A stretch of DNA of 64,000 nucleotides from Bradyrhizobium tropiciagri (GTDB lineage: Bacteria > Pseudomonadota > Alphaproteobacteria > Rhizobiales > Xanthobacteraceae): assembly GCF_018130545.1 (NCBI RefSeq), contig NZ_JAFCKF010000008.1, forward strand, positions 371,965-435,964. Direction: 5' to 3'. The position numbers and the translations under genes were made by a program. Position 1 is the first letter of the stretch; each line of letters begins with the position of its first letter. A model generated the notes under the pieces. It made no database searches and was not told where the DNA came from. It was given only the letters and a program-made list of their open reading frames with translations. Below are positions 8,437 through 17,496 of this stretch, one piece after another.

Positions 8437-9111
8437 ATGACTGCTGCTGCCAATACTCATCTTGTCATCGCCGACGACCATCCGCTGTTCCGCGATGCGT
8501 TGCGCCAGGCGGTGGGAAGCGTCGTGAGCTCGGCCACGATCAGCGAGGCCGGATCGTTCGAGGACCTGACCGCGCTGTTGGAACGGGACTCCGAGGTCGA
8601 CCTGATCCTGCTCGATCTGAGCATGCCTGGGATCAGCGGCTTTTCCGGCCTGATCTATCTGCGGGCGCAATATCCGGCGATCCCGGTGGTCATCGTCTCC
8701 GCCAGTGACGATGCCGGAACCATCCGCCGTTCGCTGGATTTCGGTGCCTCCGGTTTCATCCCCAAGCGCTTTGGCGTCGAGACGCTGCGCGATGCCATCA
8801 TGAAGGTGATGGAGGGCGACGTCTGGGTTCCGCCGGATACCGACCTGTCGGCGGCCGGCGATCCCGACATGACGCGGTTGCGCGACCGCCTGGTGACGCT
8901 GACCCCGCAGCAGGTGCGGGTGCTGATGATGTTGTCCGAGGGGCTGCTGAACAAGCAGATCGCCTATGAGCTCGGCGTCTCCGAGGCGACCATCAAGGCC
9001 CATGTCTCGGCCATCCTGCAGAAGCTCGGCGTCGAAAGCCGGACGCAAGCCGTGATCGCCGCCGCCAAGATCGCCGGCGGCCAGTGGCGCCAGGGCACGC
9101 CGTCGAGCTGA
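8437..9111 (+). CDS. LuxR/NarL-type response regulator
   Basis: A 224-residue two-component response regulator. The receiver domain covers about residues 7-125: acidic pocket IADDHPLF, phospho-acceptor Asp60 in LILLDLSMPG, Ser/Thr in VIVSASDD and Lys in FIPKRFG. A LuxR helix-turn-helix fills residues about 150-215 (LTPQQVRVLMMLSEGLLNKQIAYELGVSEATIKAHVSA, quoted in pieces elsewhere). The start at 8437 is chosen over an upstream in-frame ATG because the receiver begins immediately after it. The nearest kinase is the large hybrid sensor at 11267-14776, a plausible but unproven partner. Confidence 0.92.
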   Translation: MTAAANTHLVIADDHPLFRDALRQAVGSVVSSATISEAGSFEDLTALLERDSEVDLILLDLSMPGISGFSGLIYLRAQYPAIPVVIVSASDDAGTIRRSLDFGASGFIPKRFGVETLRDAIMKVMEGDVWVPPDTDLSAAGDPDMTRLRDRLVTLTPQQVRVLMMLSEGLLNKQIAYELGVSEATIKAHVSAILQKLGVESRTQAVIAAAKIAGGQWRQGTPSS

Positions 9112-9112
9112 C

Positions 9113-9748
9113 TTATGCGGCCGGCATGATCCGATACGCACAGCGCCGGGCACCGGCCAGGATGTGGTCGACGCGCTCGACCATGACATTCTTGCCGAGC
9201 ACGGCGCGAAACACGGCAAGCTCGGAGCGGCAGAGGCCCTGACAGGCGGTTGCCGCCGCGCAGATCGGGCAGTGGTTCTCGATCAGCAGGAAGCCGCCGG
9301 CATCCCTGACCACGCTTGCCATGTAGCCTTCGCGGCTCCGGATCCGGGCGAGTGCCGTGAGCTTCTGTCGGAGTGAACCCTCCGTTCCGATCGCCTCGCG
9401 ATAGTCGGCAATGCTGGCGCGTTCGCGATGCGCGATCAGGGTCTCCAGACCGCGCTCGCCGAACACCTCGTGCATCGACCGCAAAAGGTCCAGCGTGAGG
9501 TCGGAGTGGCGGTCCGGGAAGCGCGCGTGGCCTTGTTCCGTCAGAAGCCAATATTTCCGCGGCCGTCCGCGTCCTTCGCGTTGGTCGCTGCTTTCGACAA
9601 GGCCAGCCGCTTCGAGTTTGAGCAGGTGCTGGCGTGCACCCGCGGGCGTCATGTCGAGGCGAGATCCGACCTCGCCGGCGGTCTGCCGGCCGCGCGTCTT
9701 CAGTTCGAACAGGATGCGATCCTGGCTGTTTGTGTCGTCTTGACTCAT
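9113..9748 (-). CDS. Winged-helix repressor with C-terminal cysteine cluster
   Basis: A 211-residue DNA-binding regulator. Residues about 8-75 form a winged helix (ILFELKTRGRQTAGEVGSRL, then TPAGARQHLLKLEAAGLV and the wing REGRGRPRKYWLLTEQG). The C-terminal half carries clustered cysteines, CPICAAATACQGLC and a later RRCAYRI, arranged as in SufR-like Fe-S cluster repressors. It is divergent from the efflux gene at 9843, and a 9-bp inverted repeat lies in the 94-base gap. I infer that it represses the pump and itself and senses redox or a ligand through the cluster. Fe-S binding is not proven. Confidence 0.82.
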   Translation of the reverse strand: MSQDDTNSQDRILFELKTRGRQTAGEVGSRLDMTPAGARQHLLKLEAAGLVESSDQREGRGRPRKYWLLTEQGHARFPDRHSDLTLDLLRSMHEVFGERGLETLIAHRERASIADYREAIGTEGSLRQKLTALARIRSREGYMASVVRDAGGFLLIENHCPICAAATACQGLCRSELAVFRAVLGKNVMVERVDHILAGARRCAYRIMPAA

Positions 9749-9753
9749 TGGCC

Positions 9754-9783
9754 TATTTTAGAAACAAGATGCTATCTAAAATA
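9754..9783. promoter_or_regulatory. Inverted-repeat operator between repressor and efflux gene
   Basis: Perfect arms TATTTTAGA (9754-9762) and TCTAAAATA (9775-9783) are separated by 12 bases, in an AT-rich patch within GC-rich DNA. It starts 6 bases from the repressor ATG and 60 bases before the pump ATG, the right place to control both. It is the likely binding site of the repressor at 9113-9748. Confidence 0.7.
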
Positions 9784-9842
9784 ACCGGAGATGCGGCCGC
9801 AGGCAACTGCCCTTGGCGCCAGTCCGGAAGGAGAACTCCGAC

Positions 9843-11264
9843 ATGGAGCAACAAGAAGTTCGCGAGGGGTGGCAATCGCTGCTCAAGCGCGAGTGGATCC
9901 CGACACTGGCCATCCTGCTCGGCGGCGTGCTGCTGCAATCCATGAACGTGCTGATGCTGACGACGGTGCTGCCGTCGATCGTCGGTGAACTCGGCGGCGT
10001 CGCCATGCTGAGTTGGCCGACCACCGCCTATCTGGCATCTTCCATTGTCGCGGCAAGCTGTGTCGGCGTGCTCTCCACGGCGCTCGGCGCTCGGCAGGTC
10101 TACTGCATGGGCGTTGCGATCTTCGGCGTCGGCGCCGTGCTGTGTTCGCTGGCCCCCGCCATGGGCTGGATCGTGGCCGGCCGGCTGATTCAGGGATTCG
10201 GCGGCGGCCTGGAGGCCGCGGTCGCCTATGTGCTGGTGCGCGGCACGTTTCCCGAGCACATGTGGTCGCGAACCATCGCGCTGATGTCGACGAGCTGGAG
10301 CATGTCGGTGCTGGTCGGTCCGCTGGTCGGCGGGATGTTCGCGCATTTCGCGAGCTGGCGCGGCGCCTTTGTCGCCAGCGCTGCGATCGCCGTCATGCTG
10401 GCGATCGCAGCGTTCTTCGTCCTGTCGCCGGTCACGGCGGCGCGGCCCGCATCGTCGGCGCGCGTGCCGCTCGGCCGTGTCGCGCTGATCTGTCTTGCGA
10501 TCGCCGCGACGTCGGTCACCTCCGCTGCCGGATCGTCGTTGCTGAAGCTCGGTCTGATCGTCACCGCGATCGTCTCGTTCGCTGCGATGTTGCGGCTTGA
10601 TCGCCTGGCGTCACCCCGGCTGCTGCCCGGCGATGCATTCTCCTGGCGCACCGGCACGGGTGTCGGCCTGTGGCTCGCCCTCTTGCTCTGCATCAGCTTC
10701 AGTCCGTTGCAGATCTACGTTCCGATGTTCCTTCAGCAACTGCATGGCTTCGATCCGCTTTCGGCTGGTTTCACCGTCGCCTGCGCCTCGCTGGGCTGGA
10801 GCGTCGCCTCGCTGCTGACCGCCGGCGTGTCGGCCCGCCGGGCGGACCGCCTGATGCTGATCGGTCCGGCAATCATGGCGGCGAGCCTTGTCGCGATCGG
10901 GCTGCTCGGTCCGAACGGCACCGCGTCCATCATCCTGCTGGTCGTGGCGATCGCCATGCTCGGCGCCGGCATCGGTCAGTGCTGGCCGCTGGTCGCGCAT
11001 CGCATCATGGACAGCGCCAAGGCGGGCGACGAAGTGGTTGCGGCGTCATCGGTGCCGACCATCCAGCAGATGGGCTTTGCGTTTGGCGCGGCGATCGCGG
11101 GGCTGATCGCCAATGCCAGCGGCCTGTCGGCTGCGATTGCCGATGCGACGATGGCGCGTGCCGCGTTCTGGGTGCCGGTGAGCTTCGTGGTGCCGGCCAT
11201 GCTCGCCGTTGCAGCCGGGCTCCGGCTGCGCGCGCTGCGCAGACCTCAAGCCGGCCCGTCGTAA
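9843..11264 (+). CDS. MFS efflux transporter (DHA2/EmrB-QacA type)
   Basis: A 473-residue inner-membrane drug:H+ antiporter-like protein. The start at 9843 has AAGGAG 9 bases upstream. Motifs include LTTVLPSIVGELGG in helix 1, the loop GARQVYCMGVAIF and the proline/glycine-rich helix 5 region SWSMSVLVGPLVGGMFA. About 14 hydrophobic helices can be counted, fitting the DHA2 family. It is divergent from a Cys-rich winged-helix regulator with a shared operator, the usual layout for inducible efflux. The exported compound is unknown. It ends 2 bases before the end of the convergent hybrid kinase gene. Confidence 0.87.
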   Translation: MEQQEVREGWQSLLKREWIPTLAILLGGVLLQSMNVLMLTTVLPSIVGELGGVAMLSWPTTAYLASSIVAASCVGVLSTALGARQVYCMGVAIFGVGAVLCSLAPAMGWIVAGRLIQGFGGGLEAAVAYVLVRGTFPEHMWSRTIALMSTSWSMSVLVGPLVGGMFAHFASWRGAFVASAAIAVMLAIAAFFVLSPVTAARPASSARVPLGRVALICLAIAATSVTSAAGSSLLKLGLIVTAIVSFAAMLRLDRLASPRLLPGDAFSWRTGTGVGLWLALLLCISFSPLQIYVPMFLQQLHGFDPLSAGFTVACASLGWSVASLLTAGVSARRADRLMLIGPAIMAASLVAIGLLGPNGTASIILLVVAIAMLGAGIGQCWPLVAHRIMDSAKAGDEVVAASSVPTIQQMGFAFGAAIAGLIANASGLSAAIADATMARAAFWVPVSFVVPAMLAVAAGLRLRALRRPQAGPS

Positions 11265-11266
11265 GC

Positions 11267-14200
11267 CTATTCCGCAGCCACCATCTGCTGCGTTCGCCAC
11301 TGCCCGAGCAGGGCACGCAGCGAGGCGGGCTTCACCGGCTTGTTCAGCACCGCGATGTTTTCTTCGCGCGCGGCGGCGCGCACCGCCGGGCTGCGGTCGG
11401 CGGTGATCAGGATCGCCGGGATGCCGTCGCCGAAGCGGCGGCGGATCTCGCGGATCGCGGCGACGCCGTTGCCGCGGTCGAGATGGTAGTCGACCAGCAC
11501 GCCGGTGACGCGGCCGCCGGCGGCCTCGATCGCGCTGATCGCGCCGTCGGCATCGAGCACCGCGATCACCTCGGCATCCCACGCCGTCAGCAGCGTCTTC
11601 ATGCCGTCGAGAATGGCGGGGTCGTTCTCGATGCAGACGATCAGCGAGCCGCTCATCGGCGTCTTCGACAGCGGGGTGGCGCTGGTGACGGCCGCGGTGT
11701 GGTTGACCGCGGTCGCGACCGGCACGGTGACCGAAAACGCCGAGCCGCCGCTGACATTGGCCGAGATTGCGATGCGGTGATTGAGCACGCGCGCCAGCCG
11801 CTCGACGATCGACAGGCCCAGGCCGAGGCCGCGGGCGATCCGGGCGCCCTGTTCGAGGCGGTGGAACTCCTTGAAGATCTCGCCGCGCTTCTGCACGGGA
11901 ATGCCGACGCCGGTGTCGAAGATGCTGATCTGCAGCGTGTCGCCGCGGCGGCGGCAGCCGATCAGCACGCGGCCGCGCGGGGTATATTTGATCGCGTTGG
12001 AGATGAAGTTCTGCAACAGCCGGCGCAGCAGCGAGCGGTCGGATTCGACCGGCAGCGAGCAGGCGACGAAGCGCAGGTCGAGGCCCTTGTCGCGGGCGAT
12101 CGGCATGAACTCGATCTCCAGCGAGCGCATCAGGTCCGCCATCCGGAAGCTCGTGATCGCCGGCGTCATGGCGCCGGCATCGAGTCTGGAGATATCGAGC
12201 AGCGCGCCCAGGATGTCCTCGATCGCCTCGAGCGAGTCGTCGATGTTCTCCACCAGGCGCGAATCCTCGCCGCCGTTCTGGCGCTCGACCAGGCTCGTGA
12301 CATAGAGCCGCGCCGCGTTCAGCGGCTGCAGGATGTCGTGGCTGGCCGCCGCCAGGAACCGCGTCTTGGAGGCGTTGGCGTCTTCCGCGATGCCCTTGGC
12401 GAGCGCGAGCTCCGAGTTCAGTCGCGTCAGCTCCTCGGTGCGGTCGCGCACCCGCTTTTCCAGTGTCGCATTGGCGCGCTCCAGCGCCTCTGCGGCCTCG
12501 AAGCTCGGCGTGACGTCGGAGAAAGTGATGACGAGGCCGCCGCCCGGCATCCGGTTGGCGCGCACCTCGATCACCAGATGGCGGTCGGTGAAGCGTTCCA
12601 GATAGGGCTCGCCCTCGGTGGTGTAGGCACGCAGCCGCAGCTGCAGCAGGCTTTCGCCGTCGCCGGCCGCCGGCGGACTGATCGCCCCCATGAATTCGAG
12701 GATCTCGGGCAAGGGGATGCCGAGCTGCACCAGATGCGACGGCAGCGCCAGCAATTCGGAGAACTGGCGGTTGGAGCAGATCAGCTGCAGATCGGCGTCG
12801 AACACCGCGATGCCCTGGCGCACATGGTTGAGCGCGGTCTGCAGGATCTCGCGGTTGAAATGCAGCGCGGCGTGGGAGTCGTCGAGCAGTTTCAACGCGG
12901 CCTTGGCCGACACCGTCCGCCGTTGCAGCAACAGCGACATCACGAGGCGCGAGGACGCCGCGCCGATCGACGAGGCGATCAGCCGCTCGGCGTGCTGCAG
13001 CAGCTCGAAATCGGCCGGTGCTGCGGTCTGCAGCACGATGTTGCGGTCGGCGGCGAACGAGGCGAAGGCCTCCCGGGTGCGGTCGGGGCCGAGATATTGC
13101 GTCACCGTGCTCTGGATGTCCTGCACCGTCACCGTGGTGCGCCAGCGCCGGAAGCTCGGCGCGATCGGGGCCAGCGCGTTGGGCACGAACACGTCGGCCT
13201 GCAACAGCTCGATCGCGGACGGCGCGCGCGCCAGCGAGAACAGCACATAGGTGAGGATGTTGAGCGCAAGGCTCCACAGCACGCCGTGCAGCAGCGGCGG
13301 CAGGTCGGCACCGAACAGCGCCTGCGGCCGCAGCGCCTCGATCCCGAACGGCCCGTGCTGCAGCAGCATCAGGCCGGCGGTGGAGTTCTCCAGGAAGCTC
13401 GGGATGAACAGCGTGTAGAGCCACATCGCGAAGCCGACCAGCATGCCCGCCATGGCGCCGCGTGCGGTGGCCCTGCGCCAGAACAGGCCGCCGAAAAAGG
13501 CCGGCGCGAGCTGGGTGATCGCGGCAAAGGACAACAGGCCGATCGCGACCAGCTGGGTGTTGCCGAGCGCGCGGTAGTAGAAATACGCCAGCACCATGAT
13601 GGCGAAGATCGAGAAGCGGCGCGCCTTGAGCAGGAAGTCGGCGAAATCCTTCTGGCCGGCGCGGGCGTCGTCGCTGCGCGGCAGCACCAGCGGCAGCACG
13701 ATGTCGTTGGAGACCATGATCGACAGCGCGACGCATTCGACGATCACCATCGCGGTCGCCGCCGACAGGCCGCCGACGAACACCGCAAGGCTGAGCAATT
13801 GCGAATTGCCCTCGATCGGCAGCGCCAGCACGAACATGTCGGCGTCGACGGCGCCGAACGGGAAGATCACGAGGCCCGCGATCGCGATCGGGATCACGAA
13901 GATATTGATCACGACGAGATAGAGCGGGAACAGCCAGCGCGCCCGTGTCACCTCGGCGGGCGTCGAGTTCTCCACCACGCTGACATGGAACTGGCGCGGC
14001 AGCAGCATGATCGCGCAGAACGACAATAGCGTCATGATCAGGAAATTGCCGATCGACGGCACGTATTCGATCGCGCGCACCGCCTCCGGCGTCTTCAGGG
14101 CGCGCTCATAGAGCTCGACCGGGGAGAACATCCAGAAGGTGACGAAGGCGCCGGCGGCGATGAAGGCGACCAGCTTGACGATAGATTCAGCGGCGATCGC

Positions 14201-14776
14201 CAGGATCAGGCCGTGCTGGTGTTCGGTGGCGTCGGTGTGGCGGGTACCGAACAGCACCGCGAACACCGCCATCGCCAGCGTCACCATCAACGCGATGTCG
14301 CCGATCACCGGAATTTTCGAGAACGCCTGATCCTCGCTCAAGATGGTCTCGAGCGAGGAGGCCATCGCCTTCAGCTGGAGCGCGATATAGGGCACCGATC
14401 CGATGATCGCGATCAGCGCCACGGTGGCCGCGACCGCCTGGCTCTTGCCGTAGCGCGCGGCGATGAAGTCGGCGATCGAGGTGATGTTCTGCGACTTGGT
14501 CAGGGCGATCACGCGGCGGAGCAGCGGCGTGCACAGCCCGACCATCACGATCGGGCCGACATAGATCGCCAGGAAGTCGATGCTGGTGCGGGTGGCGAAG
14601 CCGACCGAGCCGAAGAAGGTCCAGGAGGTGCAGTAGATCGCCAGCGACAGCGGATAGATCCACTGGCTGGCGCGGCCGCGCGCACCCGGCGACATCCGGT
14701 CGCCGCGGCTGGCAATGAAGAACAACAATCCGATGTAGGCGAACGCCGTGGCGATAACGCCCCAGTCGTGCAGCAT
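11267..14776 (-). CDS. Sodium/solute symporter-hybrid histidine kinase-receiver fusion
   Basis: A 1169-residue membrane sensor. Residues about 1-480 form a 12-13 helix sodium/solute symporter (SSF) domain (MLHDWGVIATAFAYIGLLFF start, later SIADFIAARYGKSQAVAA). A PAS-like domain follows at about 605-720 (ALNHVRQGIAVFDADLQLIC), then a coiled coil with RVRDRTEELTRLNSELA. The kinase core has the phospho-acceptor His813 in AAASHDILQPLNA and the ATP-binding boxes NFISNAIKYTP, DTGVGIP and GLGLGLSIVER. A receiver domain ends the protein with Asp1096 in VLVDYHLDRGNG. CbrA and related kinases share this transporter-kinase layout. The sensed solute is unknown. The LuxR regulator at 8437-9111 may be its output. 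Confidence 0.92.
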   Translation of the reverse strand: MLHDWGVIATAFAYIGLLFFIASRGDRMSPGARGRASQWIYPLSLAIYCTSWTFFGSVGFATRTSIDFLAIYVGPIVMVGLCTPLLRRVIALTKSQNITSIADFIAARYGKSQAVAATVALIAIIGSVPYIALQLKAMASSLETILSEDQAFSKIPVIGDIALMVTLAMAVFAVLFGTRHTDATEHQHGLILAIAAESIVKLVAFIAAGAFVTFWMFSPVELYERALKTPEAVRAIEYVPSIGNFLIMTLLSFCAIMLLPRQFHVSVVENSTPAEVTRARWLFPLYLVVINIFVIPIAIAGLVIFPFGAVDADMFVLALPIEGNSQLLSLAVFVGGLSAATAMVIVECVALSIMVSNDIVLPLVLPRSDDARAGQKDFADFLLKARRFSIFAIMVLAYFYYRALGNTQLVAIGLLSFAAITQLAPAFFGGLFWRRATARGAMAGMLVGFAMWLYTLFIPSFLENSTAGLMLLQHGPFGIEALRPQALFGADLPPLLHGVLWSLALNILTYVLFSLARAPSAIELLQADVFVPNALAPIAPSFRRWRTTVTVQDIQSTVTQYLGPDRTREAFASFAADRNIVLQTAAPADFELLQHAERLIASSIGAASSRLVMSLLLQRRTVSAKAALKLLDDSHAALHFNREILQTALNHVRQGIAVFDADLQLICSNRQFSELLALPSHLVQLGIPLPEILEFMGAISPPAAGDGESLLQLRLRAYTTEGEPYLERFTDRHLVIEVRANRMPGGGLVITFSDVTPSFEAAEALERANATLEKRVRDRTEELTRLNSELALAKGIAEDANASKTRFLAAASHDILQPLNAARLYVTSLVERQNGGEDSRLVENIDDSLEAIEDILGALLDISRLDAGAMTPAITSFRMADLMRSLEIEFMPIARDKGLDLRFVACSLPVESDRSLLRRLLQNFISNAIKYTPRGRVLIGCRRRGDTLQISIFDTGVGIPVQKRGEIFKEFHRLEQGARIARGLGLGLSIVERLARVLNHRIAISANVSGGSAFSVTVPVATAVNHTAAVTSATPLSKTPMSGSLIVCIENDPAILDGMKTLLTAWDAEVIAVLDADGAISAIEAAGGRVTGVLVDYHLDRGNGVAAIREIRRRFGDGIPAILITADRSPAVRAAAREENIAVLNKPVKPASLRALLGQWRTQQMVAAE

Positions 14777-14835
14777 CGCTGCTCATCTCCTGTCCCGGCC
14801 GCCGGGAGGGCCGGGTGTCAGGATTATAACGCAAA

Positions 14836-14864
14836 GGGCCGGCCGCGCGATGCACGGCCGGCCC
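14836..14864 (-). terminator. Terminator-like hairpin after hemA
   Basis: Ten-bp perfect arms GGGCCGGCCG and CGGCCGGCCC around a 9-base loop lie 26 bases past the hemA stop. On the minus strand it is followed by only three T residues, so termination may be partial. Confidence 0.6.
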
Positions 14865-14890
14865 GAATTCGGGGTCGGAAACGGATAAGG

Positions 14891-16120
14891 TTACTCGGCG
14901 GCCAGCGTCTTCTGGTGCAGCGGCAGGCCGAGGCGGTCCCAGACCTGGAGCAGGGCTTCCGCCAGCGCGTCGATCAGGCCGTCGTCATGGTAGGGCGAGG
15001 GCGTGATGCGCAGCCGCTCGGTGCCCTTGGCGACCGTCGGGTAGTTGATCGGCTGGATGTAGATGCCGTGGTCCTCAAGCAGCAGGTCGGAGGCGCGCTT
15101 GCACTTCTCGGGGTCGCCGACGAACAGCGGCACGATATGGGTGTCGCTCGACATCACGGGCAGCCCGGCGGCGGTGAGGATCGCCTTGGTGCGGGCGGCG
15201 CGGTCCTGGTGGCGCTCGCGCTCCCAGTTCGAGGTCTTGAGGTGGCGGATCGCGGCGGTTGCGGCCGAGCAGATCGCCGGCGGCAGCGCGGTCGTGAAGA
15301 TGAAGCCCGGCGCATAGGAGCGCACAGCGTCGATCACGGCGGCCTTGCCCGCGATGTAGCCGCCGAGGCAGCCGAACGCCTTGGCCAGCGTGCCTTCGAG
15401 GATATCGATCCGGTGCATCACGCCGTCGCGCTCGGCAATGCCGCCGCCGCGCGGGCCGTACATGCCGACCGCATGCACCTCGTCGACATAGGTCATGGCG
15501 CCGTATTTCTCGGCGAGATCGCAGATTTTCGCGAGCGGCGCGACGTCGCCGTCCATCGAATAGAGGCTCTCGCAAACGATCAGCTTCGGCCGGTCGGGAC
15601 CGGCGGCGATCAGGAGCTCTTCGAGATGGGCAACGTCGTTGTGGCGGAATATCTGGCGGTCGCAGCCGGCCTGCCGCACGCCTTCGATCATCGAATTGTG
15701 GTTCAGCGCGTCCGACAGGATCAGGCAGTTCGGGATCAGCTTGGCGAGCGTCGAGATGCCGGTCTGGTTCGAGACATAGCCCGAGGTGAACAGCAGCGAG
15801 GCTTCCTTGCCGTGCAGGTCGGCGAGCTCGGCCTCGAGCTGCACCAGCGGATGATGGGTGCCCGCGATGTTGCGGGTGCCGCCGGCGCCGGTGCCGACCC
15901 GGGTCGCGGTCTCGACCATGGCGCCGACCACCTTGGGGTGCTGGCCCATGCCGAGATAGTCGTTGGAGCACCAGATCACGACGTTGCGGCTGCCCTTCGG
16001 CGAGTGCCAGGTCGCGTGCGGGAAGCGTCCCGCGATCCGCTCGAGGTCGGCGAACACCCGGTAGCGCCGCTCGTCATGCAGGCGGTTGAGGGCGGTGTTG
16101 AAAAACTGGTTGTAATCCAT
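14891..16120 (-). CDS. hemA: 5-aminolevulinate synthase
   Basis: A 409-residue PLP enzyme condensing glycine and succinyl-CoA to 5-aminolevulinate, the first step of the C4 (Shemin) haem pathway used by alphaproteobacteria. The ATG at 16120 (MDYNQFF) is preferred to a TTG 6 bases upstream. Diagnostic segments are [50 protein letters not shown] and the PLP lysine Lys247 in [13 protein letters not shown]. Length and all active-site residues are normal. The gene is monocistronic. A perfect 8-bp inverted repeat lies in the leader (16166-16186). Rhizobial hemA genes are often oxygen- or iron-regulated, but I see no clear FixK box. Confidence 0.97.
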   Translation of the reverse strand: MDYNQFFNTALNRLHDERRYRVFADLERIAGRFPHATWHSPKGSRNVVIWCSNDYLGMGQHPKVVGAMVETATRVGTGAGGTRNIAGTHHPLVQLEAELADLHGKEASLLFTSGYVSNQTGISTLAKLIPNCLILSDALNHNSMIEGVRQAGCDRQIFRHNDVAHLEELLIAAGPDRPKLIVCESLYSMDGDVAPLAKICDLAEKYGAMTYVDEVHAVGMYGPRGGGIAERDGVMHRIDILEGTLAKAFGCLGGYIAGKAAVIDAVRSYAPGFIFTTALPPAICSAATAAIRHLKTSNWERERHQDRAARTKAILTAAGLPVMSSDTHIVPLFVGDPEKCKRASDLLLEDHGIYIQPINYPTVAKGTERLRITPSPYHDDGLIDALAEALLQVWDRLGLPLHQKTLAAE

Positions 16121-16165
16121 CGGCAAACCCAGAAAGCGGAACCTGACCGGAACGACTGCCTCTTC

Positions 16166-16186
16166 TTAGAGCTTTTCCAGCTCTAA
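16166..16186. promoter_or_regulatory. Perfect inverted repeat in the hemA upstream region
   Basis: Arms TTAGAGCT (16166-16173) and AGCTCTAA (16179-16186) with a 5-base spacer, 46 bases upstream of the hemA ATG. On the hemA-sense strand it is not followed by a T run, so it is more likely an operator or an mRNA leader hairpin than a terminator. The binding protein is unknown. Confidence 0.5.
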
Positions 16187-16300
16187 TGTCTATGCATTGG
16201 CCCACATCTGGGCATGCGGCTCAGTTGGGCAAATTGCCCTAGCCGGTCATATCGGTCTGCTTTTGCTCAAATCGCCGGGGGGCCTGCCGCCCCGCCAGGC

Positions 16301-17365
16301 TCAGGTGGTCCTGAAGCGCAGCACGCCGTCGTCGGCCATCTCGGCCGTCAGGCGGCCCTCGACCAGCATGTAATTGACGTGGGCAATCAGTTCGCCCGAC
16401 GCGAAGCCCATCTGGTGCACATCGAGCGGGTACTTGTTGAACACCACCGGCACCAACTGCCGCGAGGTCTGCGGAACTTGCCGGCAGGCATCGGCGATCA
16501 GTCGGCAGCGCTCCTCATGGTGATCGGCGAGCTGCTTGATCCGGGTCTTCAGCCCGTAGAACGGCACGCCGTGGCCCGGCAGCACCATCACGTCATAGGG
16601 CAAAGTGGTGGTCAGGCTCGCCAGCGAGGCCAGATATTCGCCGAGCGAGTTCTGCTCGGGCTCGACCGCCCAGACGCTGACATTGGGCGAGATCTTGCTC
16701 AGCACCTGGTCGGCGGACAGGAACAGCTTGTCGGCGGCGCAATACAGCATCACCTGGTCGAGCGCATGCCCGCCGCCGGTGATCACCTTGAAGCGCCGCG
16801 TGCCGATCACGACCTCGTCGCCATGGGTGAGGCGGTGATAGGACGGCGGCAGCACCGAGACGCGCTTCAAATAGTCCTGGCCGCGGCCGAGCAGCTTCTC
16901 GGTCAAATCCTCGTCCATGCCGTGGCGGCGGAAGAACAACCGCTGCGCGCTGCGCCGCTCTTCGGTGCCGCGGTTCTGGTGATAGACCGATTGCAGATAT
17001 TCCACCTGCGACATGAACAGCGGGCAGTCGAAGCGCTCGGTGATCCAGCCGGCGAGACCGACATGGTCGGGGTGCGAATGCGTCACGATCAGCCGCTTGA
17101 CCTTGACGTGCTTCAGCGGTCCCTCGAACAGCGTGGTCCAGGCCGCGATCGATTCCTCATTGCCGAAACCGGCATCCACCATGGTCCAGCCGTCGCCGTC
17201 GGCGAGCAGGTAGATGTTCACATGGTTGAGGCGGAATGGCAGCTTCAGCCGCGCCCACAGCACGCCGGGCGCCACCTCGACGACCTGGTCGTGGCCGGGA
17301 TGATTTTCCCACGGGTATCGCAGTGCTTCCGCGGAGGAGGGAAGGCTGTCGGTTTTCGTATGCAT
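16301..17365 (-). CDS. Metallo-beta-lactamase-fold hydrolase
   Basis: A 354-residue cytoplasmic protein with a dinuclear zinc site. The metal motif THSHPDHVGLAGW lies near residues 108-120, and later ligands are visible in GGGHALDQVMLY, LFLSADQVL and MVLPGHGVPFYG. A C-terminal helical extension of about 90 residues is typical of the MBL proteins of this size in rhizobia, including a winged-helix-like end. Its substrate is not known; thioester or lactone hydrolysis are options for the superfamily. It is upstream of, and codirectional with, the MCP gene. Confidence 0.87.
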   Translation of the reverse strand: MHTKTDSLPSSAEALRYPWENHPGHDQVVEVAPGVLWARLKLPFRLNHVNIYLLADGDGWTMVDAGFGNEESIAAWTTLFEGPLKHVKVKRLIVTHSHPDHVGLAGWITERFDCPLFMSQVEYLQSVYHQNRGTEERRSAQRLFFRRHGMDEDLTEKLLGRGQDYLKRVSVLPPSYHRLTHGDEVVIGTRRFKVITGGGHALDQVMLYCAADKLFLSADQVLSKISPNVSVWAVEPEQNSLGEYLASLASLTTTLPYDVMVLPGHGVPFYGLKTRIKQLADHHEERCRLIADACRQVPQTSRQLVPVVFNKYPLDVHQMGFASGELIAHVNYMLVEGRLTAEMADDGVLRFRTT

Positions 17366-17451
17366 GCTACCGGCTTAGCGGCACATTGCCCGCCGCGCCA
17401 GCCGAAAAATCAGATAGTCGTCCGGAGAATGGGTGCCGTGGCACCCGAATT

Positions 17452-17479
17452 CCGTAGCCCGGATCAAACCGGGCTACGG
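17452..17479. terminator. Hairpin downstream of the chemotaxis receptor gene
   Basis: Perfect 11-bp arms CCGTAGCCCGG and CCGGGCTACGG with a 6-base loop. It lies 18 bases beyond the stop of the minus-strand receptor gene. There is no T run. It could be a terminator or one of the short palindromic repeats dispersed in Bradyrhizobium. Confidence 0.5.
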
Positions 17480-17496
17480 ATCGTTTGGGGGCCTTG

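Noticed and set aside
10670-14029. 1119-residue plus-strand frame opposite the hybrid kinase
   Set aside because: Antisense shadow of high-GC coding DNA; no domains, and it overlaps two real genes.
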